Below are positions 7,136-12,692 of a DNA stretch of 12,692 nt, piece by piece. A program made the position numbers and the translations under genes. Below the pieces are notes generated by a model. It had not been told where the DNA came from. It worked only from the letters and a program-made list of their open reading frames with translations, and searched no databases. The stretch covers positions 1 through 12,692 of the forward strand of contig JAFOBK010000200.1 of NCBI GenBank assembly GCA_017381835.1, in the 5' to 3' direction. This stretch comes from Oscillospiraceae bacterium (lineage in GTDB: Bacteria > Bacillota_A > Clostridia > Oscillospirales > Oscillospiraceae). How positions within the stretch are numbered: the stretch's first letter is position 1; every line of letters starts with the position of its first letter.

Positions 7136-9183
7136 GCGAATATAAATTGATCGTTGCTGAAAAGCCCTCTGTGGCAAAAGCCATTGCCGCAGTCATTGCT
7201 CCCGGCTGTAAGCAGCGAAGGGGCTATCTGGAGGGCAACGGCTATCTCATTTCCTGGTGTTATGGGCATCTGGCAAAGCTGGCAGATGCGTCCTACTATG
7301 AGGAAGGCTTCGCCAAGTGGAATATGAAAGACCTTCCTATTCTGCCCCGCAGCTTCCGATTCCATATCCAAGAGGATAAGAAGGAGCAGTTCGATGTGCT
7401 GTCTATGCTCATGCACCAAGGCAATGTGGCAGAAGTCATCAATGCCTGCGACGCGGGCCGTGAAGGAGAGCTGATCTTCCGTACCGTCTATTTCCTCGCA
7501 GGATGCAGCAAACCCATGAAGCGGTTGTGGATCTCCTCTATGGAGGATGATGCTATCCGGGAAGGCTTTCAGAATCTGCAACCGGGCAGCGACTACGACG
7601 GTCTGCACAAAAGCGCCCTGTGCCGCATGAAGGCAGACTGGTTGGTGGGCATCAACGCCACCCGGTTCTTTTCTCTGACCTATAACCGCACCCTCACCAT
7701 TGGCAGAGTCATGTCCCCGACCCTTTCTCTACTGGTTCAGCGGGAACGGGAGATTTCTGCCTTTGTCCCGGAACCGTTCTACCATCTTGTGTTAGACTGT
7801 GGTTTTCCGCTGTCCTCCGAAAAGCTGACGGATATGGAAGCTGCCCAGGAATTGACCAGAGCTTGTGCGGTTTCCTCCATTACCGTTCTCAGCGTAGAAC
7901 GCAAGGAACACACGGAAAAAGCCCCGGCGCTTTATGATCTGACCACTTTGCAGCGGGAAGCCAACCGGCTCTGCGGCTTTACCGCCCAGCAGACTCTGGA
8001 TTATCTGCAATCTCTCTACGAAAAGAAGCTGTGTACCTATCCCCGGACGGACAGTCGCTATCTGACCAATGATATGGAAACTGCCGTCCCAGACTATGCC
8101 GCCGCTGCCGCCGCTATCCTTGGCTGCGAACACCCCAAGAAGATTCTTCCCAAACAAGTTTGCAACAGCAAAAAGGTCAGCGACCACCATGCAGTTATCC
8201 CTTCGCTTTCTGCAAAGAATGTGGATATCTCCGCACTTCCCGCAGGGGAACAAACGATCCTGATGCTGGTAGCTCAGGGTTTTCTACGGGGCATCTGTCC
8301 GGAATACCGATTTGCGGAAACTGTTTTAACCGCAGAGTGTGCCGGTCACACTTTCCGGGCCAGGGGCAAAGAAATTCTGAAACGGGGATGGACGGTCTTT
8401 TCCTTCCGAGAGAGCCAATCCAATGTTTTGCCTGCCGTTACCGAAGGGCAGACCATTCCCGTGGCCCATGTCGGCTTGAAGGGTGGCAAAACCACGCCGC
8501 CCAAATACTACACGGAAGATACTCTGCTGGCTGCAATGGAAAACGCAGGCATCCAGGATATGCCCGAAGATGCAGAGCGCAAAGGCATCGGCACCCCGGC
8601 TACCCGATCCGGTATTCTGGAGAAACTGATCTCCGATCAGTTCGTGATCCGAACCAAGTCCAAGAAGGTATCCTATCTTCGCCCTACGGAGTTGGGCATT
8701 GCCCTGATAACCGTCCTCCCGGAACAGCTTCAGTCCCCGCTGCTGACTGCGGAATGGGAACACCGTTTGAAGCTGGTGGAATCCGGAACCCTGTCTGATA
8801 CTGATTTCATGCAGGGGATCACAGAAATGCTCACGGAAATGGTGGAGGATTACAAGCCCTATCCCGGTTCCGAAGTTCTGTTCCCGGAAAAAGAGGATGT
8901 GGTGGGCAAATGCCCCCGCTGCGGCACCAATGTGGAAGAACGCAAACGGGGTTTCTTCTGCCAAAATCCCAACTGCCACTTCGTTCTTTGGAAGAACAGC
9001 CGATTCTTTGAAGTGAAGAAGAAAAAGCTGGACAAAGCCACCGCTGCCGCCCTGCTGAAATTCGGACAGGTTCCCATGAAGGGCTGCTACTCCGAAAAGA
9101 CAGGCAAAACCTACGATGCTACCGCCATCATGGTGGATAAAGGCGACAAGGTAGATTTCAAGCTGGAGTTTGACAATGGGTAA
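7132..9183 (+). CDS. topB: DNA topoisomerase III (type IA), ICE-borne
   Basis: Relaxes or decatenates DNA by transient single-strand cleavage; ICE copies probably handle single-strand transfer intermediates. It has 683 residues, normal for plasmid and ICE TopB. The TOPRIM domain opens with KLIVAEKPSVAKAIA (Glu10) and continues to ACDAGREGEL: Asp107, Gly109, Glu111, where the second acidic residue of the textbook DxDxE is Gly, as is common in mobile-element TopB. The active-site tyrosine is Tyr303 in CTYPRTDSRYL. GTPATRSGILEKL begins at residue 487. A C-terminal zinc ribbon (CPRCG from Cys594, with CQNPNC further on) is followed by a second small terminal domain. The start ATG overlaps the previous stop (ATGA), with AGGAGG at 7122-7127 only four bases away. 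It is a divergent element copy, not the housekeeping topA. Confidence 0.95.
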   Translation: MSEYKLIVAEKPSVAKAIAAVIAPGCKQRRGYLEGNGYLISWCYGHLAKLADASYYEEGFAKWNMKDLPILPRSFRFHIQEDKKEQFDVLSMLMHQGNVAEVINACDAGREGELIFRTVYFLAGCSKPMKRLWISSMEDDAIREGFQNLQPGSDYDGLHKSALCRMKADWLVGINATRFFSLTYNRTLTIGRVMSPTLSLLVQREREISAFVPEPFYHLVLDCGFPLSSEKLTDMEAAQELTRACAVSSITVLSVERKEHTEKAPALYDLTTLQREANRLCGFTAQQTLDYLQSLYEKKLCTYPRTDSRYLTNDMETAVPDYAAAAAAILGCEHPKKILPKQVCNSKKVSDHHAVIPSLSAKNVDISALPAGEQTILMLVAQGFLRGICPEYRFAETVLTAECAGHTFRARGKEILKRGWTVFSFRESQSNVLPAVTEGQTIPVAHVGLKGGKTTPPKYYTEDTLLAAMENAGIQDMPEDAERKGIGTPATRSGILEKLISDQFVIRTKSKKVSYLRPTELGIALITVLPEQLQSPLLTAEWEHRLKLVESGTLSDTDFMQGITEMLTEMVEDYKPYPGSEVLFPEKEDVVGKCPRCGTNVEERKRGFFCQNPNCHFVLWKNSRFFEVKKKKLDKATAAALLKFGQVPMKGCYSEKTGKTYDATAIMVDKGDKVDFKLEFDNG

Positions 9184-9538
9184 GCTGCCCCGGTTCAATG
9201 ACCTTCAGCTCAGACAGATGCGGAGCCTGATCCGCAAGCACTGCTGCAATTATCACGATGGAAACTGCTGTACTCTGGATGACGGCATTGATCCAAGCTG
9301 CGCCCAGTGGAATTGCTATTCTCTGCAATGCACCTGGTTCCGGGATGCCGTTCTGCCCCTGGCACCGGATCTGCAAGAGAAGGTGCTGGGCGTTTCCAGC
9401 CAGTATCGACAGTGTGTTCTCTGCCGACGACACTTCATTCCCTCCGGGAATCGAGCCGTTTACTGCCCCAAGTGCAGCCTTTCCCAGCAGCGGAAAAAGA
9501 CCCGTGAACGGGTACGCCGTCACAGAGGTCGGGTGTAA
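9176..9538 (+). CDS. Cysteine-rich VLP family protein, probable zinc-binding
   Basis: A 120-residue basic protein of the 'cysteine-rich VLP' family seen beside topB in Tn1549-like elements. It has 11 cysteines: 23, 24, 31, 32, 42, 47 and 52 in the N-terminal half and the pair CVLC (80, 83) with CPKC (97, 100) in the second half. The latter looks like a treble-clef or zinc-ribbon site. The tail is strongly basic (RKKTRERVRRHRGRV), suggesting nucleic acid contact. The start is set at ATG 9176, overlapping the topB stop by eight bases; an in-frame TTG at 9170 would add two residues. The C-terminus is the last coding sequence of the first operon. DNA binding in support of transfer is inferred from composition only. 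Confidence 0.82.
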   Translation: MGKLPRFNDLQLRQMRSLIRKHCCNYHDGNCCTLDDGIDPSCAQWNCYSLQCTWFRDAVLPLAPDLQEKVLGVSSQYRQCVLCRRHFIPSGNRAVYCPKCSLSQQRKKTRERVRRHRGRV

Positions 9539-9700
9539 CGGTTTAGCCGAAAATAACGTTGCAGCGCAACCACTTTTTGCCCCTTGATTTTGCATCCCGG
9601 TATCTTTTGTCACGAAAGCAGGAAAACGGGTTCTAGTGCGTTACAGGGGGCCTTTTGTGCAATCTCCAAAACAGGAGCAACCACCACAATTCTTACGCAA
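9539..9700 (+). other. Non-coding gap with small hairpin and nick-like motif
   Basis: Between the Cys-rich gene and the terminator hairpin no credible gene is found. The content is: (1) a short hairpin GTTGC-AGC-GCAAC at 9558-9570 followed by five T at 9574-9578, perhaps a weak terminator of the first operon; (2) TAGTGCGTTA at 9634-9643, one base different from the pMV158/MobV nick core TAGTGTGTTA; (3) a seven-base inverted repeat, TGTAACG at 9534-9540 and CGTTACA at 9639-9645; (4) CAGGAGC at 9672-9678, which can pair with the downstream terminator arm. I see no good -10/-35 promoter here. Open frames that cross the region run through the hairpin and its T-tract and are taken as chance. Confidence 0.5.
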
Positions 9701-9750
9701 AACGCTCCTGCGCGGGTATCACAACCTCAGCGCAGGAGCGTTCTTTTTTT
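9672..9750 (+). promoter_or_regulatory. Candidate attenuator: antiterminator pairing against the terminator stem
   Basis: CAGGAGC occurs twice (9672-9678 and 9733-9739), and both copies can pair with the same GCTCCTG (9704-9710). Pairing of the first copy would remove seven bases from the ascending arm of the terminator and allow read-through into the gene at 9780. The terminator (13 bp) is much more stable than the alternative (7 bp, 25-base loop), so the default is off unless a ribosome, protein or other ligand intervenes. The pairing is seen; the regulatory role is inferred. Confidence 0.45.
9701..9750 (+). terminator. Strong intrinsic terminator before the ArdC-like gene
   Basis: Perfect 13-bp stem AACGCTCCTGCGC (9701-9713) and GCGCAGGAGCGTT (9730-9742), a 16-base loop, then C and seven T (9744-9750). 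It lies 30 bases before the start of the next gene, an odd place for a simple end-of-operon terminator and more typical of a leader attenuator. Confidence 0.88.
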
Positions 9751-9765
9751 ATCCAAATTTCGTCG

Positions 9766-9772
9766 AAAGGAG
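9766..9772 (+). promoter_or_regulatory. Ribosome binding site that fixes a GTG start at 9780
   Basis: AAAGGAG, seven bases before GTG 9780. It chooses this start over an upstream in-frame GTG at 9636, whose extra 48 codons would be read across the terminator hairpin and T-tract. Confidence 0.8.
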
Positions 9773-9779
9773 TTTATTC

Positions 9780-11945
9780 GTGGCTGAAAAACAGTCCAAC
9801 AAGGAACGCATCAAAGAAATAACTGCCGGTATTGAGCAAGGCATCAAGGAACTATTTGAAAGTGACCGTTACCGGAAATACTTAACCACCATGAGTCGAT
9901 TCCACAAGTATTCACTGAATAACGTCATGCTGATCCATTCCCAGCGTCCGGATGCAACTCTGGTAGCCGGTTTCAACAAATGGAAAAACAGCTTTGGCCG
10001 TCACGTCAAAAAGGGCGAAAAAGGCATCCAGATTCTGGCTCCCACTCCCTATAAAATCAAGGTTGAAAAAGAAAAGCTGGACCCGGAAACCAAGCTGCCC
10101 ATGATCGATGAAAACGGTGATCCTGTTACCGAAGAAAAAGAAGTCAGCATCCCCATGTTCAAAGTGGTGTCCGTGTTTGATGTTTCCCAGACCGAAGGAA
10201 AGCCGCTGCCGCAGCTTGCCTACTCCCTCTCTGGTGCCGTGGAGCATTATGAAGAATTCATGGAAGCTCTGAAACGTACTTCCACCGTTCCCATCACGGT
10301 TGAACACACCGAGAAAAATGTGGACGGTTTCTTTGATCTGACCAACCAGAGCATCACCATTCAGGCCGGTATGAGCGAAATCCAGACAGTCTGCGCTGTC
10401 ATTCATGAGATTGCCCATTCCCGGCTTCATAACTATGATCACATGACGGAACTGGCAGACGATGGCGAAACCTTACTTGCTCCTACCGAGAAAGATCGTC
10501 ATACCGAGGAAGTGGAAGCTGAAAGCATTTCCTATGCTGTCTGCCAGTATTTTGGCATTGAAACCTCCGAAAACAGCTTTGGATATATCGCCTCCTGGTC
10601 CCAGGGTAAGGAGCTGAAGGAGCTGCGGGCCAGTCTGGAAACCATCAACCGCACATCCTCTGAACTGATCTCTGGCATCGAAAAACACTTCCAGGAAATC
10701 TGCAAAGAAAAAGGAATTGACCTTTCCGTTGAACAAAAGGAAGCCGCTCCGGTACAAAGTAAAGAAGAAACGGAAGCTCTGTATCTGGTCAATGACACCA
10801 TTTATCTTCATGTACAGCAGTCGGATGACGGCTGGGATTATTCCCTCTATGACAAAGAATCCATGCGGCAGATTGATGGCGGTGTTTTGGAATCTGCTGC
10901 TGTAGAAGAATCTCCCATTTCCCGGCCTCTGGCAGCTGCCAGGACAGAAATTATGGAATTGGAAGGAATCAAACCGGAAACGGTCATCTATGCGGATATG
11001 GCTATCCTGGAGAAATTGCAGGAAGCCCAAATCACCATTCCTGCCAATTATGAGAAACAGTTCCTGGAAACCCCCGGAGATATGGTTGCAATCTACCAGC
11101 TGAAACCGGATGCTCCCCATGGGCTTCGCTTTGAACGCTTCGACAGTCTGAAAGAGCCGCCCGACCAGCTGCATTATGAATGTACCTATTCTCTTTCTGC
11201 CAATCCCGATATTCCCAGGGATCAGCTGCTGGAGCAGCAGTATCAGACTTTCAATATTGATCGCCCCAAGGACTTCACAGGTCAGAGTCTTTCAGTCAGC
11301 GATATTGTTGCTTTGAAACGCAATGGCCTTATATCCTACCATTACTGTGATTGGGCTGGGTATAAGGAATTGGATTACTTCAAGTCCCAGGACAGCTATC
11401 CTCCCGCTGTGGAACAGATTCTTGCTGCGCCGGAACCTGATCCTTACTGTAATCGAAGTGAAATGCTTGACTTTGGTTATACGGATCAGAGTATGTATCC
11501 CATCTCCACGGATTTTGCTCTGGAACTGATGGAACGGAATGTTCCGGTGTATATGCTATACGCTGACAATACAGAAGCTATGGCATTTGACAGTGAAGAT
11601 CTTGCTATGCACCAGGGCTTCATTGGCGTTACCAAGGAGGACTGGGCCGAGGTCAAGGACAACCCTGACATCGTTGCAATCAAGCGGCATATTGCTGTAA
11701 ACTACCTGCAGGACAAAAACGAAGATCGTATCCGTCAGCTTGCCCAGAACAATCCTCTGCGAAACGCAGAGATGTCCCTGGAAGATGACTACGGTATGAT
11801 CGACGGCATTATCAATAATGGCAAGGCTTCCAGTAAGGAGGAATCCAAAGAAAAGAAACCCTCTGTTATTGAACAGCTGAAAAACCAGCCGCAGCAGTCC
11901 CGGAAGAAATCTACACCCAAAAAGAACAAGGAAAAGGAGCTATAA
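9780..11945 (+). CDS. Polyvalent ArdC-like / zinc metallopeptidase / YodL-domain protein
   Basis: A 721-residue multidomain mobile-element protein. Residues about 1-110 are the ArdC-type N-terminal single-strand DNA-binding domain (YSLNNVMLIHSQRPDATLVA, then GRHVKKGEKGIQILAP). An ImmA/IrrE-like zinc peptidase region follows, with HEIAH at 209-213 and acidic EEVEAES at 243-249 giving the likely third ligand, then YAVCQYFGIET. After a Glu-rich linker comes a 'YLVNDTIYLHVQ' segment that looks like one of the small domains of polyvalent proteins. A YodL-type domain lies around 435-530 (IYQLKPDAPHGLRFERFDSL; SVSDIVALKRNGLISYHYCD), followed by a segment with VPVYMLYADNTEAMAF. The tail (IDGIINNG, PSVIEQLKNQ, then Lys-rich) resembles DUF4316. 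ArdC proteins protect incoming DNA from restriction; a similar establishment role in the recipient is inferred. The start is GTG 9780. Confidence 0.88.
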   Translation: MAEKQSNKERIKEITAGIEQGIKELFESDRYRKYLTTMSRFHKYSLNNVMLIHSQRPDATLVAGFNKWKNSFGRHVKKGEKGIQILAPTPYKIKVEKEKLDPETKLPMIDENGDPVTEEKEVSIPMFKVVSVFDVSQTEGKPLPQLAYSLSGAVEHYEEFMEALKRTSTVPITVEHTEKNVDGFFDLTNQSITIQAGMSEIQTVCAVIHEIAHSRLHNYDHMTELADDGETLLAPTEKDRHTEEVEAESISYAVCQYFGIETSENSFGYIASWSQGKELKELRASLETINRTSSELISGIEKHFQEICKEKGIDLSVEQKEAAPVQSKEETEALYLVNDTIYLHVQQSDDGWDYSLYDKESMRQIDGGVLESAAVEESPISRPLAAARTEIMELEGIKPETVIYADMAILEKLQEAQITIPANYEKQFLETPGDMVAIYQLKPDAPHGLRFERFDSLKEPPDQLHYECTYSLSANPDIPRDQLLEQQYQTFNIDRPKDFTGQSLSVSDIVALKRNGLISYHYCDWAGYKELDYFKSQDSYPPAVEQILAAPEPDPYCNRSEMLDFGYTDQSMYPISTDFALELMERNVPVYMLYADNTEAMAFDSEDLAMHQGFIGVTKEDWAEVKDNPDIVAIKRHIAVNYLQDKNEDRIRQLAQNNPLRNAEMSLEDDYGMIDGIINNGKASSKEESKEKKPSVIEQLKNQPQQSRKKSTPKKNKEKEL

Positions 11946-11947
11946 CT

Positions 11948-12163
11948 ATGATGCAGACCATTACTTACGAAGAACAGCAGCTTATGAGCATTTACGGCCA
12001 CGGCACCCGTCTGGAACTGATCGAAACCCTGAACGATATGCGTACCTACCTGGATCAGGACGAGCAGGAACTGAAGGACCTGACCGACAGTGCCATTGCC
12101 AAACTCAAAGCAATGACGGATGAAGAATTTTCCACACTTGATTTAATTCCCGATTTTGAATAA
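11948..12163 (+). CDS. Transposon-transfer assisting family small protein
   Basis: A 71-residue acidic, helical protein starting two bases after the previous stop, with AAAAGGAG at 11932-11939. There are two adjacent ATG codons (11948 and 11951); the first has the better spacing. The motif run YGHGTRLELIETLNDMRTYL, then DEQELKDLTDSAIAKL and the ending 'EFSTLDLIPDFE', match small proteins annotated as transposon-transfer assisting in Tn1549-like elements. There is no membrane segment. Its molecular function is not established, to my knowledge. Transcription is shared with the ArdC-like gene and ends at the hairpin 12175-12202. Confidence 0.82.
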   Translation: MMQTITYEEQQLMSIYGHGTRLELIETLNDMRTYLDQDEQELKDLTDSAIAKLKAMTDEEFSTLDLIPDFE

Positions 12164-12174
12164 GCCATGAGAAA

Positions 12175-12202
12175 AGCCGGTTCTGTACTCCCCAGAACCG
12201 GC
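12175..12202. terminator. Bidirectional terminator between convergent genes
   Basis: Perfect 11-bp stem AGCCGGTTCTG (12175-12185) and CAGAACCGGCT (12192-12202) with a six-base loop. It stands between the stop of the rightward small gene (12163) and the stop of the leftward gene (12219). The minus strand continues in T residues (complement of AAAA at 12172-12175), while the plus side has only the T-rich GTAATTATTC, so it should serve the leftward gene at least as well. Confidence 0.8.
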
Positions 12203-12218
12203 TGTAATTATTCAAATA

Positions 12219-12542
12219 TTAATCATCCCACAAGTGGCGCTCAATATATTGCTTCATCGACATCTCATAACGGAAGCGAATGTCCGCAACCCGTTCTCCG
12301 TTCAGGATATCGGTATAAGCGTTCATGTGGATATTCGTCAGCTCTCTGTCATGGAAGAAGAGATTGGAAACAATGAATAGTGCAAAGCCAGCATCCGGAT
12401 ATTTCTTCTCCAAGGCAGGACGGTTATCTGCATTGGAATGGATCAACTCATAGGCACCGGGAATCCGGTGCAATGCTGCATATTCCCGTTGCCGGTAAAA
12501 TTCCCGATTGCTCATTACAGTTGCATTACTGGAAGTGTTCAT
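12219..12542 (-). CDS. Unrecognised 107-aa protein, convergent orientation
   Basis: I do not recognise a named family. The start is ATG at 12542-12540 with AAAGGAG ten bases upstream; a longer frame to 12662 is open but lacks a ribosome site and would run over the promoter. The protein is soluble with no signal peptide or membrane segment, and it is rich in aromatic and charged residues: SNREFYRQREYAALHRIPGA, 'KKYPDAGFALFIVSNLFFHD', 'YTDILNGERVADIRFRYE' and the ending YIERHLWDD. An internal Met (MSNREFYRQ) is an alternative start. It has its own promoter and terminator and opposes the transfer genes, as expected of a regulator, a small stress or defence factor, or cargo. None of these can be chosen from sequence alone. 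Confidence 0.72.
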   Translation of the reverse strand: MNTSSNATVMSNREFYRQREYAALHRIPGAYELIHSNADNRPALEKKYPDAGFALFIVSNLFFHDRELTNIHMNAYTDILNGERVADIRFRYEMSMKQYIERHLWDD

Positions 12543-12576
12543 TTTCTCTCGTCTCCTTTGGCACACACTGGTTTGG

Positions 12577-12604
12577 ATTATACCATGAAAATAAATAATA
12601 ACAA
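12577..12604 (-). promoter_or_regulatory. Sigma-A type promoter with extended -10 for the leftward gene
   Basis: Read on the minus strand: -35 TTGTTA (12604-12599, four of six matches), a 16-base AT-rich spacer ending in TGG, and a perfect -10 TATAAT (12582-12577) with the extended TGN element. It lies about 35 bases before the start codon. It is the only convincing promoter in the window. Beyond it, to 12692, I see only a C-rich run with CCCCTG-like repeats and no gene. Confidence 0.75.
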
Positions 12605-12692
12605 TACTTGACTTTTCTGGAAACGCTGTTCCGTACAGCCCTGCCCCCTGCCCCTGTCCCATTGTAAATTCTTCCAGTCCAATAAAACGGGT

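Noticed and set aside
9636..9779. Longer N-terminus of the ArdC-like protein from GTG 9636
   Set aside because: The 48 extra codons run through the perfect terminator hairpin and T-tract, have no ribosome site, and precede the normal start of the ArdC domain; GTG 9780 has AAAGGAG at ideal spacing.
9584..9787. 67-residue open frame across the gap
   Set aside because: It spans the same hairpin, has no ribosome site and overlaps the start of the real gene. If similar peptides exist in databases they more likely reflect a conserved leader than a protein.
12608..12640. TTGACT as a rightward -35 box
   Set aside because: No -10-like hexamer occurs at 16-18 bases downstream.
12543..12662. N-terminal extension of the leftward gene
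   Set aside because: It would place the start upstream of the -10/-35 elements; the ribosome site at ATG 12542 is better.
12605..12692. C-rich CCCCTG-like repeats near the right edge
   Set aside because: Only two to three imperfect units are present, no promoter or reading frame is associated, and the window ends too soon to judge.
1..12692. CRISPR arrays, tRNA or rRNA genes, insertion sequences
   Set aside because: No regularly spaced repeats, cloverleaf sequences, transposase frames or terminal inverted repeats were seen on either strand.

Overview
The window is a segment of the conjugation module of an integrative and conjugative element (ICE) of the Tn1549/CTn type. Gene order and protein families match those elements: VirB6/TrbL-like (CD1112), PrgI-like (CD1111), VirB4-like ATPase (CD1110), an unrecognised small gene, NlpC/P60 hydrolase (CD1108), DUF4315, DUF4366 (CD1107), TopB, and cysteine-rich VLP protein. 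A polyvalent ArdC/YodL protein and a small 'transposon-transfer assisting' protein follow. Strong AAGGAGG-type ribosome binding sites, roughly 50% G+C and the family content point to a gut-type Clostridia host (Oscillospiraceae/Lachnospiraceae). No chromosomal marker or element end is present, so the species cannot be named. Neither the relaxase nor the VirD4 coupling protein nor the integrase lies in the window.

Layout. Positions 1-9538 form one tightly packed rightward operon. Most junctions overlap or nearly abut: prgI and virB4 overlap by 80 bases, the next two junctions are 2 and -17 bases, and DUF4366/topB share ATGA. The order implies a membrane channel (VirB6-like, PrgI-like), its motor (VirB4-like), a membrane-anchored peptidoglycan hydrolase, a secreted and anchored Cys-rich surface protein, and DNA-processing functions (topoisomerase III, small zinc-binding protein). 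Positions 9539-9779 are non-coding and hold a very strong terminator hairpin that can be opposed by an upstream pairing, which is an attenuator-like design. They also hold a motif resembling MobV nick sites. A second rightward pair follows at 9780-12163: an ArdC-like/metallopeptidase/YodL protein and a 71-aa protein. It ends at a hairpin shared with a convergent leftward gene of unknown function (12542-12219), which has its own extended -10 promoter.

The most striking observation is a complete 137-residue mini-intein in the VirB4-like ATPase. It sits exactly inside the Walker A P-loop, between GTPG and SGKS, with all splicing motifs intact and no homing endonuclease. The conjugation motor therefore cannot bind ATP until the intein has excised itself. 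Other points of interest are the attenuator-like leader at 9672-9750, the candidate nick-like motif at 9634-9643, an extra segment before Walker B of VirB4, and two unrecognised small proteins.
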